From DASRFA01 sp035651755 (GTDB lineage: Bacteria > Desulfobacterota > Binatia > UBA12015), in NCBI GenBank assembly GCA_035651755.1, contig DASRFA010000017.1, positions 130,048 through 194,047 on the forward strand: a stretch of DNA of 64,000 nt, written 5' to 3'. Every line of letters starts with the position of its first letter. Within the stretch, counting starts at the first letter, position 1. Shown here in pieces: positions 47,793-56,596 of the stretch. The notes beneath the pieces are model-generated. The model did no database searches. It was not told the DNA's origin and saw only the letters and a program-made list of their open reading frames with translations. The position numbers and the translations under genes are program-made.

Positions 47793-48626
47793 ATGGACCG
47801 GCCGCGGTTGCGCGTCCTGACGCTCAACTGCTGGAACGTCTCGGCGCCGTTCGAGGAGCGGATGGCGGCCGCGCGGGCGGCGATCGCCGACCTCGCGCCC
47901 GACCTGATCGGGCTCCAGGAGATCATCGTGCGCCGCGACGGCTTCGATCAGGCGGCGCTCGTCCTCGAGGGGCTCGGGTACGAGCGCGTGTTCGGCGCCG
48001 CGTTTCGCTTCGACGGCTCCGGGACCATCCTCCCGCCCGAATCGGACGGCGACGCGTTCGGGAACGCCGTTGCGGCGCGCTGGCCGATCGCGCGGAGCGA
48101 GCTGCGACGCCTTCCGGGCGCGGAGTCGGGCGAGCGCCGGAGCGCCATCGGCGCGATCGTCGATTCGCCCTTCGGCGCGATTCCCTTCGTCTGCACGCAC
48201 CTCAACTGGAAGCTCCATCACGGGGTCTTTCGCGAGCGCCAGGCGATGGCGCTCGCCGACTTCGCGGCCGAATGGTCGGCCGGGGCCGACTTCCCGCCGA
48301 TCGTCGTCGGCGATCTCAACGCCGAGCCCGACTCGAGCGAGGTGCGCTACCTCTGTGGCCTCGCCTCGCTCGAAGGGCGGAGCACCTACTTCCAGGATGC
48401 CTGGCGCGTCGCCGGCGACGGCGGCCCCGGGTACACCTGGGACAATCGCAACCCGTACGCCGCCTACAACTTCGAGCCGAATCGCCGCCTCGACTACGTC
48501 CTCGTCGGCCTCGCCCGGAGCGACGGCCGCGGGTTCGTGGAGTCCGCGCGCCTCGCGCTCGACGAGCCGATCGACGGCGTGTTCCCGAGCGATCACTTCG
48601 GTCTCGTCGTCGACGTGCGGGTCTGA
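47793..48626 (+). CDS. Endonuclease/exonuclease/phosphatase family protein (277 aa)
   Basis: EEP-fold hydrolase: VLTLNCWNVS (6-15), DLIGLQEIIV with catalytic Glu, THLNWKLHHGVF, VVVGDLNAEPDSSE (about 170) and SDHFGLVVDV at the end. No signal peptide is seen, so a cytoplasmic phosphodiesterase or phosphomonoesterase is likely, unlike the exported EEP gene at 30965. Close to the DUF72 gene downstream (55 bp gap). The substrate is unknown. Confidence 0.88.
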   Translation: MDRPRLRVLTLNCWNVSAPFEERMAAARAAIADLAPDLIGLQEIIVRRDGFDQAALVLEGLGYERVFGAAFRFDGSGTILPPESDGDAFGNAVAARWPIARSELRRLPGAESGERRSAIGAIVDSPFGAIPFVCTHLNWKLHHGVFRERQAMALADFAAEWSAGADFPPIVVGDLNAEPDSSEVRYLCGLASLEGRSTYFQDAWRVAGDGGPGYTWDNRNPYAAYNFEPNRRLDYVLVGLARSDGRGFVESARLALDEPIDGVFPSDHFGLVVDVRV

Positions 48627-48681
48627 ACCGCCGCTTTCGGCTCTGCGCCTGGCCGCTTCGTGTCGGGCAGGCCGACGCGCT

Positions 48682-49491
48682 ATGGTGCCGTCCGTGCGCC
48701 TCGCGGTCGGCACGAGCGGCTACGCCTACAAGGAGTGGAAGGGGACGTTCTACCCGGAGGACTGCAAGCCCGACGGGTTTCTCCGGTACTACTCGCAGCA
48801 GTTCCCGACCGTCGAGATCAACAACACGTTCTACCGGATGCCGAACGAGCGCATCCTGCGGCAGTGGTCGGACGAGGTGCCCGCGGACTTCACCTTCGTC
48901 CTGAAGGCCCCGATGCGGATCACGCACCGGAGCCGCCTGCGCGAGGTCGGGCCGGACGTCGCGTACTTCTTGAAGACGGCGTCGTCGCTCGGCTCGCGCC
49001 TCGGGCCGATCCTCGTGCAGCTTCCGCCGAACTTCAAGAAGGACCTCGCTCGGCTCACCGACTTCCTCCAGCTTCTGCCCGAGGGGACGCGCGTCGCCTT
49101 CGAGTTCCGCCACGCGAGCTGGCTCGACGACGACGTCTACGCGGCGCTCCGCGCGCGCGACGCCGCGCTCTGCATCGCCGAAGCCGACCCGGAGGAATCC
49201 GACCTCCGCCCGGCCGACGTCGCGACCGCGTCGTGGGGCTACCTCCGCCTGCGCAAGGTCCAGTACGGCGAGGCCGATCTGACCGCCTGGGTCGATCGCG
49301 TCCGCGGACGCCCGTGGCGCGACGCGTTCGTCTTCTTCAAGCACGAGGACGCCGGTACCGGGCCGCGTCTCGCGCGGCAGTTCGCCGAGCTCTGGGACCG
49401 CGCGGGAGCGGGCGCGACGCCTGCGCGCGCCCCGGCGCGCGAGCCGAAGCCGGAAGCCGCGCGCGAGCGGATCCCGACGCGCGCCGGCTGA
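48682..49491 (+). CDS. DUF72 domain-containing protein (269 aa)
   Basis: A TIM-barrel-like DUF72 protein of the YecE type: VGTSGYAYKEWKGTFYPED (10-28), FPTVEINNTFYRMPNE (about 41), FTFVLKAPMRITH (about 70), LGPILVQLPPNF (about 106) and VAFEFRHASW (about 136). DUF72 proteins are common and their biochemical role is not firmly known. The C-terminal 30 or so residues (ATPARAPAREPKPEAARER) are a disordered tail outside the domain. The P450 gene begins 11 bp downstream. Confidence 0.92.
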   Translation: MVPSVRLAVGTSGYAYKEWKGTFYPEDCKPDGFLRYYSQQFPTVEINNTFYRMPNERILRQWSDEVPADFTFVLKAPMRITHRSRLREVGPDVAYFLKTASSLGSRLGPILVQLPPNFKKDLARLTDFLQLLPEGTRVAFEFRHASWLDDDVYAALRARDAALCIAEADPEESDLRPADVATASWGYLRLRKVQYGEADLTAWVDRVRGRPWRDAFVFFKHEDAGTGPRLARQFAELWDRAGAGATPARAPAREPKPEAARERIPTRAG

Positions 49492-49502
49492 GGCTTCCCA
49501 CG

Positions 49503-50720
49503 ATGGCCGTCGTGACCGAGACCTCCGCCGCCTTCGACTTCAACCCGCTCGATCCCGCCACGCGCGACGATCCGTTTCCGTGGTACGCGCGCGGTCGCGC
49601 CGATCATCCGGTCCATCGCCACCCCGCGCTGCCGATCGTCTCGATGTTCCGCTACGACGACGTCCTCGCGATCCTCCGCGACGCCGCGGGCTGGTCGTCC
49701 GACATCCCGCTGCCTCCCGGGATCGAGCTGCCGCCCGACTTCGCGCCCAGCATGCTGATCACCGACCCGCCGGAGCACGGGCGGCTCCGCGGCCTCGTGA
49801 ACCAGGCGTTCACGCCTCGCATGGTGGCGCGCCTCGAGGACCGCATCCGCGCGGTCGCCGACGAGCTGCTCGACGACGCGCTCGAGCGCGGCCGCGTGGA
49901 CCTCATCGAGTCGTTCACGCACCCGTTGCCGGTCATCGTGATCGCCGAGATGATCGGCGTTCCGGTCGGCGATCGCGAGGACTTCAAGCGCTGGTCGGAC
50001 GAGCTGGTGGAGGACCTCGGGACCGGGATCCTCGCGTTCTCGCCCGACCAGCTCGATCGTCAAGCGCGGATCCGCGGCGAGATGGCGCGCTACTTCGAGC
50101 CGCTCATCGCGGCGCGGCGCGCCGACCCGCGCGAGGACCTGCTGTCCGGTCTCGTCGCGGCGGAGCTCGAGGGCTCCCGCCTGTCGTTCAACGAGATGAT
50201 CTCGATGCTCGTCTTGCTGCTGGTCGCGGGCAACGAGACGACGACGAACCTGATCGGCAACGCGGCCCTCGCCCTCCTCCGCGAGGGCGGCCAGCTCGCG
50301 CGCCTGCGCGCGGACCGCGGTCTCCTCGCGAGCGCCGTCGACGAGGTGCTGCGCTGGGACTCGCCCGTGCAGGCGACCGTCCGGCGCGCGACGCGACGGG
50401 CGGAGATCCGCGGCCACACGGTGGCGGAGGGCGAGCTGGCGCTCGTCTGGATCGGATCCGCGAACCGCGACGAGGAGATCTTTCCGGACCCCGATCGCTT
50501 CGACGTCGCGCGCGACCCCAATCGCCACATCGCGTTCGGCTTCGGGACGCACTACTGCCTGGGCGCGAACCTCGCGCGCCTCGAGGCGCGGATCGCGCTC
50601 GACGCGCTCCTCGGGCGCACGCGCTCGTTCGAGCGCGTGGCCGGCGAGCCGGTCGCGCGCACCGAGAGCTTCATCCTGCGCGGGGTGCGGAAGCTGCCGG
50701 TGGAGCTGCTCCCCGCCTGA
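49503..50720 (+). CDS. Cytochrome P450 (405 aa)
   Basis: A bacterial soluble P450: I-helix oxygen site LVAGNETTTNLIGN (about 240), ExxR in VDEVLRWDSP (about 280), and the haem-thiolate loop FGFGTHYCLGANLARLEAR with the ligand Cys at 352. N-terminal DPPEHGRLRGLVNQAFTPR (about 89) matches the CYP107/CYP125-like clans. It hydroxylates a hydrophobic substrate using electrons from ferredoxin, which is not encoded next to it. It follows the DUF72 gene by 11 bp and converges with the NnrU-like gene, 3 bp apart. Confidence 0.95.
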   Translation: MAVVTETSAAFDFNPLDPATRDDPFPWYARGRADHPVHRHPALPIVSMFRYDDVLAILRDAAGWSSDIPLPPGIELPPDFAPSMLITDPPEHGRLRGLVNQAFTPRMVARLEDRIRAVADELLDDALERGRVDLIESFTHPLPVIVIAEMIGVPVGDREDFKRWSDELVEDLGTGILAFSPDQLDRQARIRGEMARYFEPLIAARRADPREDLLSGLVAAELEGSRLSFNEMISMLVLLLVAGNETTTNLIGNAALALLREGGQLARLRADRGLLASAVDEVLRWDSPVQATVRRATRRAEIRGHTVAEGELALVWIGSANRDEEIFPDPDRFDVARDPNRHIAFGFGTHYCLGANLARLEARIALDALLGRTRSFERVAGEPVARTESFILRGVRKLPVELLPA

Positions 50721-50723
50721 CAG

Positions 50724-51413
50724 TCACGGCAGCGGCGACACGCCGAAGAGCGCGCGGTGCGAGGCGAGGAGGATCGCGTACGCCGCAGCGGCCGCCGCGA
50801 GTCGGCCCGCGCCGATCTCCCGGAGCGCGAGCCGATTCCTGCCGGCGGCAATCGCCGCGAACGGCACGACGGAGGTCGCGCGCGCGAACGGATCCCACGC
50901 CGCCCCGAGCGCGGCGCGGCGCTTGCGATCGATCAGGAACGGTCCGAGCGCTGCGACGCCGAGGAACGTGCCGAAGAGCACGACCGACGCCGCGTCGCCG
51001 TTCGCGACCAGGTGCGCGATCGCCCAGAGCGCGACCCCCGTCAGAAACGGATGGCGCGTGATCCGGAGGATGCCGCGCGCCGGCTCGTCGGAGGTCTTCG
51101 CGAGCTGGGCTTCGCCGCCGACGACGGTCGGGCTCGGCGTCGCGAGGCCGATGACGACGAGCGCGAACGCGAGCGCGACCAGCACGAGCGCGAGCGCGCG
51201 CGACGCGCCGGGCGGAGGCGTCCAGAGCGCCACGGTCGGAGCCGCGGCGTAGGCGCGCGCCATCCACCAGATCGCGGCCAGGGACGCGATCGAGAAGAGC
51301 CCGCGGAACGCGTTCTCACCGATGCGCGAGACGATCGCGCCGCGGAGCGCCGTACCGGAGACGAAGACGTGGATGCCGGCGAAGAACGCCGCGGCGAGCA
51401 CCAGAGACGCCAC
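50724..51413 (-). CDS. NnrU-like integral membrane protein (229 aa)
   Basis: Seven or so hydrophobic segments are present, among them SLVLAAAFFAGIHVFVSG at the start and ALALVLVALAFALVVIGLA near 75. The segment RITRHPFLTGVALWAIAHLVANGD (about 120-143) with 'GPFLIDRKRRAALG' is typical of the NnrU/isoprenylcysteine methyltransferase-related family. NnrU is linked with denitrification genes in some bacteria, but none is nearby. The role is unknown. Confidence 0.82.
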   Translation of the reverse strand: MASLVLAAAFFAGIHVFVSGTALRGAIVSRIGENAFRGLFSIASLAAIWWMARAYAAAPTVALWTPPPGASRALALVLVALAFALVVIGLATPSPTVVGGEAQLAKTSDEPARGILRITRHPFLTGVALWAIAHLVANGDAASVVLFGTFLGVAALGPFLIDRKRRAALGAAWDPFARATSVVPFAAIAAGRNRLALREIGAGRLAAAAAAYAILLASHRALFGVSPLP

Positions 51414-51494
51414 GCGAGCCCCTTTCGGGCGCCCGATGCTCGCGGTGCGCGGGCGTGGCGCCCGACCTCACCTGGCGCGAAGCGATCGTCTGCG

Positions 51495-51839
51495 TCAAGC
51501 CCCCCGTGCAGCTCGTTCGCTGCGCCGCTCGGCGACGAGCCAGACGTCGGTCAGCGCTTCGGTCGCGTGCCGGCGTCCGGCCGGAATCGCGAGCGGGCAC
51601 GACGCGGGCACGAGGACGACGACCCGGCGCGCGGTCGCGACCGCGAGCCGACCGCGCAGCACGCGGAGGCGCTGCGCGTGGCCGTGCGCGTGCTCGCTCT
51701 CGCGATGGCCTCTCGGCTTGAACACGAGGAGGAGATCCGGCGCGAGCCGGAAGAGAGCGTGCCCGGACGGCTCGAGCGCGAGCGCGCCCTCGAGCGCGAG
51801 CGCGCGTCCGGCGCGCGCGGGACGATGAGCGCGCGTCAC
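51495..51839 (-). CDS. Small cupin-like protein (114 aa)
   Basis: A short cupin-type beta-barrel: FKPRGHRESEHAHGHAQRLRV (around 40-60, with the His-x-His cluster), VLRGRLAVATA and CPLAIPAGRRHATEALTDVWLV follow the two cupin motifs. The His-rich first motif suits a metal site, though the Glu of motif 1 is not in the usual place. Transcribed alone or with the 80-aa protein upstream (34 bp gap). The function is unknown. Confidence 0.6.
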   Translation of the reverse strand: MTRAHRPARAGRALALEGALALEPSGHALFRLAPDLLLVFKPRGHRESEHAHGHAQRLRVLRGRLAVATARRVVVLVPASCPLAIPAGRRHATEALTDVWLVAERRSERAARGA

Positions 51840-51873
51840 CGCGGCGGTCGCGGGGGATCGGCCGGGCGCGAGG

Positions 51874-52116
51874 TCACTCCTTCGCCTTCAGCCGCGCCTC
51901 GTTGTCGTGGATGAATCCGCGGATGTCGTCCGCGGCGTCGAGCAGCTTCTGCCACTGCTCCTTGTACAGCGTGACGGGAAAGCGCCCGAGCCCGTACACC
52001 GAGACTGCACCCTTCTCGCTCACCTTGATCGTCATGCCGCGGCCGGCCGACCGCTTCAGGCGCTCGTTCTCCGCGCGAAGCCGCTCGAGCTCCGCCTTGA
52101 TCTCTTCGTCCGACAT
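51874..52116 (-). CDS. Small conserved protein with coiled-coil N-terminus (80 aa)
   Basis: The first 25 residues (SDEEIKAELERLRAENERLK) form a predicted coiled coil. The remainder, MTIKVSEKGAVSVYGLGRFP, TLYKEQWQKLL and DDIRGFIHDNEARLKAKE, matches a small conserved family seen in several deltaproteobacterial-type genomes. No catalytic residues are evident. It is placed between the cupin gene and the transglutaminase, all on the minus strand. Confidence 0.72.
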   Translation of the reverse strand: MSDEEIKAELERLRAENERLKRSAGRGMTIKVSEKGAVSVYGLGRFPVTLYKEQWQKLLDAADDIRGFIHDNEARLKAKE

Positions 52117-52149
52117 GACGGCTGGCTCTATCAGACGGGCGAGCCGGCG

Positions 52150-53055
52150 CTACTGCTGGGATTGCGTGCCCGCCGCGTCCGCGGCCGCTTCCCCTCCCGG
52201 CTCCGTCCGCTTCTCGACGGCGACCTCGACCGACATCCGCTCGACGCCGCCGGCGCTGCGGTACACGCCGCGGAGCGGCGTCGCGTCGCCGTAGTCGCGG
52301 CCGATCGCGACCCGGACGTGGCGCTCCGTCGTCCGCCCGCGGTGCGTCGGATCGAAGCCCGTCCAGCCGGCTCCCGGCAGCAGCGCCTCGATCCAGGCGT
52401 GGCTCGCCTGCTCGCTCGGCGCCGCGTCGCCGTCGCCGCTCGCGACGTATCCCGACACGTAGCGCGCAGGAAGGCCGGCGAGGCGCAGCATGCCGATCGT
52501 CAAGTGCGCGAAGTCCTGGCAGACGCCGCCGCCCGCGACCAGGACGTCGTCCAGGCTGGAATGCACGTGCGTCGCGCCGCGGTCGTACTCGAACTGATCG
52601 CGGACGAAGCGGACGATGCGGAGCGCGTACTCGTCCACCTGCTCGCTCGGAGCCGGTCGGCTCGCCCAGAAGAACTTCCGGAGGCGGTCGCTGAACGGGA
52701 CGTAGCGGCTCGGGTTCAGGTACTCGAAGTGCTGGCGCGTGCGCGCGTCGTCCTCGCCGAGGAACTCCGAGAACGGCACGCGCGCCGCGCGGAGCGGCCG
52801 GGGCTCGGCGCGCTCGACCTCCGCGCTCGCGACGATCACGAGCTCCGGGTGCGGCGCGTGCAGCGAGATCGCGTGCACGGCATTGCCGAAGGCGTCGTCG
52901 AACCGGAGCACCGCCGCCGGCGGCTCGACGTCGACCCGCGACCACAGGCACCGCTGCCCCGCGCTCGGCCGCGGCGTCATGCGGACCTCGTTGTGCGACT
53001 CGTACGCCGGCTGGGTGTACGAGAAGCGCGTCGTGTGCCGGATCCGGAGGATCAT
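52150..53055 (-). CDS. Transglutaminase-like protein of the alpha-E/ATP-grasp cluster (301 aa)
   Basis: A transglutaminase-like cysteine protease/amidase fold. N-terminal MILRIRHTTRFSYTQPAYES is the usual beginning of this family. The catalytic triad is Cys in GGGVCQDFAHL (about 179), His in SHAWIEALLPG and Asp in GFDPTHRGR. It is read after the alpha-E gene (22 bp gap). The trio with alpha-E and circularly permuted ATP-grasp is widespread, and its product or modification is not known. The C-terminal extension (about 20 residues) is acidic and Ala-rich. Confidence 0.92.
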   Translation of the reverse strand: MILRIRHTTRFSYTQPAYESHNEVRMTPRPSAGQRCLWSRVDVEPPAAVLRFDDAFGNAVHAISLHAPHPELVIVASAEVERAEPRPLRAARVPFSEFLGEDDARTRQHFEYLNPSRYVPFSDRLRKFFWASRPAPSEQVDEYALRIVRFVRDQFEYDRGATHVHSSLDDVLVAGGGVCQDFAHLTIGMLRLAGLPARYVSGYVASGDGDAAPSEQASHAWIEALLPGAGWTGFDPTHRGRTTERHVRVAIGRDYGDATPLRGVYRSAGGVERMSVEVAVEKRTEPGGEAAADAAGTQSQQ

Positions 53056-53077
53056 GTCACGCCGCCTCGCTCGGTCG

Positions 53078-54013
53078 TCATTCGAACCGCAGGTAGTCGT
53101 CGAACACCGCGCTAGCGACGTCGGCGCACTGCGACTGCGCGCCGACGACGAACTCGTGCAGGCCCCCGGCGATCGCGTCCGCGGCCGAGGCGCACGCGAG
53201 CCGCTCGGCGAGCTCGTCGGCCGCGCGCCGTGACGCCGACGGCGTTCCGCCCGCGATGCGCGCGAGCGCGCCTCCGACGCGCTCGACGCAGAAGCGCGCG
53301 GAGCGGGCGAAGGTCGCGTCGAAAAGCAGCAGGTCGACGACGCGGTCGAGGCGAATCGCGTTGCCGTGGGCGCGCCGATACGCCTCGAGGCCGGAGGCGC
53401 TCCGCAGCACGGCGGCCCACTGCAGCAGGTCGATCGGCCCGCCCACGTCCGCGACGTCCGGCAGCAGCACGTGATACTTGACGTCGAGCAGACGGGTCAC
53501 GTTGTCGGCGCGCTCGAGCATGGTCCCGAGCGTCAGGAAGTCGTAGCCGAGGTCGCGCGGCAGGGTCGCCGACACGATCCCGGAGAGCCGGTAGAAGCGC
53601 TCGCGCAGGTCGGAGAAGAAGCCGAACAGGCCGCCCGACTCGAGCTCGCGAAGCGACCAGCGCTGCGAGTCGAGGTACAGCGTGTTCAGGTCCAGCCAGA
53701 GCTCCGAGGAGATCGTGTGGCGGAGCGTGCGGGTGTTCTCGCGCGCCGTCTCGATGCACGCGCGAATCGACGACGGGTTCCCGCGGTCGAACAGGAAGAA
53801 CTCGAGGATCTTGGTCTCGTCGGGCTCGCCCCAGCGCTCGGCGAAGGCCGCCTCCTCGCCGGCGATCGCGAGCAGCGGCGTCCACGGCTGCGACAGCTCG
53901 ACGGGCGTCTCGACGAGGAGACGGTAGTCCACGTCGACCAGGCGCGCGCGCCATTCCGCGCGCTCCAGCGAGCGCGCGGCCCAGAACAGGCTGTCGGCGA
54001 TCCGTCGCAGCAC
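53078..54013 (-). CDS. Alpha-E domain protein (DUF403, 311 aa)
   Basis: An all-helical DUF403/alpha-E domain protein. The family N-terminus is LRRIADSLFWAARSLERAEW. Other conserved parts are ARENTRTLRHTISSELWLDLN (about 95), LERADNVTRLLDVKYHVLLP (about 160) and a C-terminal Glu-rich helix. GTG at 54013 is taken as start; it stands 2 bp from the stop of the ATP-grasp gene, showing tight coupling. Alternative TTG at 54019 would overlap the stop. Function is unknown, but it always accompanies the ATP-grasp ligase. Confidence 0.92.
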   Translation of the reverse strand: MLRRIADSLFWAARSLERAEWRARLVDVDYRLLVETPVELSQPWTPLLAIAGEEAAFAERWGEPDETKILEFFLFDRGNPSSIRACIETARENTRTLRHTISSELWLDLNTLYLDSQRWSLRELESGGLFGFFSDLRERFYRLSGIVSATLPRDLGYDFLTLGTMLERADNVTRLLDVKYHVLLPDVADVGGPIDLLQWAAVLRSASGLEAYRRAHGNAIRLDRVVDLLLFDATFARSARFCVERVGGALARIAGGTPSASRRAADELAERLACASAADAIAGGLHEFVVGAQSQCADVASAVFDDYLRFE

Positions 54014-54015
54014 GC

Positions 54016-55473
54016 TCAAGCCCCGAGCACCCAGGTGTCCTTGCTGCCGCCGCCCTGCGACGAGTTCACGATCAGCGACCCCTCGCGGAGCGCGACGCGC
54101 GTCAGGCCGCCCGCGAGGACGCGCGGCTTCGCCCCCAGGAGCACGAACGGGCGCAGGTCGACGTGGCGCGGCTGGATGGGGCCGGCGCCGTTCCCGCTCT
54201 CGCCGATCACGGTGGGATGGACGGAGAGCTGGATCACGGGCTGGGCGATGAAGCTCTTGGGATCGCGCTCGATGAGGTCGCGCGCACGCGCCAGCTCGCG
54301 GTAGCTCGACTTCGGCCCGATGACCACGCCGTAGCCGCCGGATTCGCCGATGGGCTTCACGACGTAGCGGTCGAGGTCGCGCAGGACCGCGCGCCGGACG
54401 TCGGCGTCGCGCAGGAGATGCGTCTCGACGATCGGGAGCAGCGGGTCCTCGCCGAGGTAGTAGCGGATCATCGCCGGCGTGTAGGCGAAGATCCCCTTGT
54501 CGTCCGCGACGCCGGTCCCGATGCCGTTCGCGACCGCTACCGTGCCGGCGCGCATCGCGGCGGCGAGGCCGGGGACGCCGAGCAGCGAGTCGGGGCGGAA
54601 AACGACCGGGTCGAGGAAGTCGTCGTCGATCCGGCGGTAGAGGACGTGAATGCGCTTCAGGCCGCGCACCGTCCGCATGAAGAGCTCGTGGTCGACGCAG
54701 ACGAGGTCGCGACCCTCGACCAGCTCGACGCCCATGAGCTGCGCGAGCGCGACGTGCTCGAAGAACGCGGAGTTGAACATGCCCGGCGTCAAGAGCGCGA
54801 CGGTCGGGTGCGGCTCCCCGCCCGGCGCGAGCTCGCACAGGCTCGCGAGGAGGTCCGCGGGATAGCTCTCGACGCTCCGCACGCCGCACGTGCGCAGCAA
54901 CGTCGGCACGAGGCGCGCCATGACGACGCGGTTCTCGAGGACGTAGGAGACGCCCGACGGCGTCCGCACGTTGTCCTCGAGGACGTAGAAGCGGCCGTCC
55001 TCGCCGCGCACGAGATCGATGCCGGCGACGGTGATGAACGACCCGAGCGGCGGCGTCATCCCGACCGCCGCGTGCCGGTACTGCGGCGAGCTCAGCACCA
55101 TGTCGCGGGGCACGACGCCGTCCTTCAGGATGCGGGCCGGACCGTAGATGTCGGCGACGAAGGCATTCAGCGCGCGGACGCGCTGGACGAGGCCGCGCTC
55201 GAGCTCTGCCCATGTGGCGGCGTCGATCACGCGCGGGATCGGATCGAACGGGAAGATGCGCTCGGTCTTCTCCTCGCTGCCGTAGACGTTGAAGGTGACG
55301 CCCTGGCGGAGAAACATCGCGTCCGCGCGCCGACGCATCTCGACGAGCTCGGCGAGGCCGAGCGAGAGCAGGTCGCTCACCACCCGATCGCAACCGCGGC
55401 GCGGCGCGAGCGACGCATCGAACATCTCGTCGAAGACGCCGTCCGCGGGCCGGTATGCCGAAGAGGCGATCAT
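54016..55473 (-). CDS. Circularly permuted ATP-grasp type 2 protein (485 aa)
   Basis: A circularly permuted ATP-grasp ligase (DUF404/DUF407 family). It shows ADGVFDEMFD near the start, FPFDPIPRVIDAATWAELERG (around 85), ILKDGVVPRDMV, VLEDNVRTPSGVSYVLENR (around 160), VNGIGTGVADDKGIFAYTP and KPIGESGGYGVVIGPKSS with the glycine-rich ATP loop. Such enzymes join a carboxylate to an amine using ATP; the substrate is unknown. An ATG at 55524 is possible but the family N-terminus fits the start at 55473. It heads the alpha-E and transglutaminase genes. Confidence 0.92.
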   Translation of the reverse strand: MIASSAYRPADGVFDEMFDASLAPRRGCDRVVSDLLSLGLAELVEMRRRADAMFLRQGVTFNVYGSEEKTERIFPFDPIPRVIDAATWAELERGLVQRVRALNAFVADIYGPARILKDGVVPRDMVLSSPQYRHAAVGMTPPLGSFITVAGIDLVRGEDGRFYVLEDNVRTPSGVSYVLENRVVMARLVPTLLRTCGVRSVESYPADLLASLCELAPGGEPHPTVALLTPGMFNSAFFEHVALAQLMGVELVEGRDLVCVDHELFMRTVRGLKRIHVLYRRIDDDFLDPVVFRPDSLLGVPGLAAAMRAGTVAVANGIGTGVADDKGIFAYTPAMIRYYLGEDPLLPIVETHLLRDADVRRAVLRDLDRYVVKPIGESGGYGVVIGPKSSYRELARARDLIERDPKSFIAQPVIQLSVHPTVIGESGNGAGPIQPRHVDLRPFVLLGAKPRVLAGGLTRVALREGSLIVNSSQGGGSKDTWVLGA

Positions 55474-55630
55474 GCCGTGCTCATTCGATGTGCAGCGATG
55501 GACCGTTGCTGTCGCCGCGAGCACGATTCCCGCGGCGTTCCGCCCGCCCGGCGGGCGCGGCCCAACGGCCGGTGCAACGCCCGTGCCGGCGCACGCGCAC
55601 CACCGCCCGCGGCTGAGAGCGACGAAACAC

Positions 55631-55660
55631 GCGAGCGAAGCGAGCCCGCAGGGAGTGGGG
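55631..55660. repeat. Dispersed intergenic repeat, copy B
   Basis: The reverse complement of these bases starts CCCCACTCCCTGCGGGCTCG and continues CTTCGCTCGC. It is the same element as 5553-5581, apart from one indel and two mismatches, and again abuts a hairpin (55661-55685). The two copies are in opposite orientation. Confidence 0.7.
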
Positions 55661-55824
55661 CCCCGTTCGGCTTTGCCGAACGGGGCGAGGGAAGCGTTTC
55701 CCTCGTTGAGATAACTCCCCGTTCGGCTTTGCCGAACGGGGCGAGGGAAGCGTTTCCCTCGTTGAGATAACTTCCCGTTCGGCTTTGCCGAACGGGGCGG
55801 GGGAAGCGTTTCCCTCGTTGAACT
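55661..55824. repeat. Three tandem 56-bp hairpin repeats
   Basis: Copies start at 55661, 55717 and 55773. Each holds two hairpins: CCCCGTTCGGC-TTT-GCCGAACGGGG (11-bp stem) and CGAGGGAA-GCGT-TTCCCTCG (8-bp stem), then GTTGAGATAACT. Copies 1 and 2 are identical over 56 bp; copy 3 starts with T, has GGGG for CGAGG in the second stem and ends at the TAG stop of the glycosyltransferase. With copy B of the dispersed element and flanking bases, the whole stretch 55474-55822 is gene-free. Confidence 0.92.
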
Positions 55825-56596
55825 AAACGCTCGGCGCGGGCTCGCGGTTCGCGGGCGCGAACAGGCGAAGGTCGGCGAGCCGCGCCCGCTGGGCGAGGAA
55901 GGCCGCCAGCACGCGGAGGATCTTCATGCCGTACACGACGCTGTCGCGGAAGCCGATGCTCGACGCTTCCGCGAAGTAGCGGACCGGCATCGGCGCGTCG
56001 CCGAGGTTGAAGCCGTGGAACGCGGCCTGGGCCAGGAGCTCGGCGTCGAACGCGAAGTCCTCCGAGTTCTCCTCGAACGCGATCGTCTCCAGAACGCGCC
56101 GGCAGTACACGCGGAAGCCGGAGTGGCACTCGGCGAGGTTCTGTCCGAGCACGACGTTCATGAGGAGCGTCAAGATCCGATTCATCACGTACTTCCAGAA
56201 GGGCATCCCGCCGCGGAGCGCTTCGCGCCGGGTGCGGATGCGCGCGCCCAGCATGACGTCGCAGATCCCGGCTCGCACGAACCCGACGAAGTGCGGGATC
56301 AGGCTGCCGTCGTACTGGAAGTCGGGATGGAGCATGACGACGACGTCTGCGCCGCGCTCGAGCGCGGCCCGGTAGCAGGTCTTCTGGTTCCCGCCGTACC
56401 CGCGGTTGCGCTCGTGCCTCAGCACGCTGAGGCCCAGGCGCTCGGCGAGCGCCACCGTGCCGTCGCCGCTCGCGTCGTCCACCAGGATGATCTCGTCGGC
56501 GACGCCGGACGGGATGTCGCGCACCGTGCGCTCGAGCGTCTTCTCCGCGTTGTACGCGGGCATGACGACGATGACTTTGCCGGAATCGGCGGACAA
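55823..56596 (-). CDS. Family 2 glycosyltransferase (257 aa)
   Basis: A GT2 enzyme of the dolichyl-phosphate mannose synthase-like or polyprenyl type. It has VIVVMPAYNAEKTL at the start, EIILVDDASGDGT (about 40) and VVVMLHPDFQYDG with the DxD-like acidic site. FAFDAELLAQAAFHGFNLGDAP near 205 and a C-terminal hydrophobic helix are also present. The TTG at 56596 is used because GGGGAG stands 5 bases upstream and no ATG precedes the first strand. It follows the AlkP-superfamily gene on the same strand. It probably adds sugars to a lipid or surface glycan. Its stop codon is within the third tandem repeat. Confidence 0.87.
   Translation of the reverse strand: MSADSGKVIVVMPAYNAEKTLERTVRDIPSGVADEIILVDDASGDGTVALAERLGLSVLRHERNRGYGGNQKTCYRAALERGADVVVMLHPDFQYDGSLIPHFVGFVRAGICDVMLGARIRTRREALRGGMPFWKYVMNRILTLLMNVVLGQNLAECHSGFRVYCRRVLETIAFEENSEDFAFDAELLAQAAFHGFNLGDAPMPVRYFAEASSIGFRDSVVYGMKILRVLAAFLAQRARLADLRLFAPANREPAPSV

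Noticed and set aside
55289..55714. A reading frame crossing the tandem repeats, in line with others at 55470-56777
   Set aside because: It translates the 56-bp repeats in frame, repeating the same words, without start context or homology; the repeats are structural, not coding.
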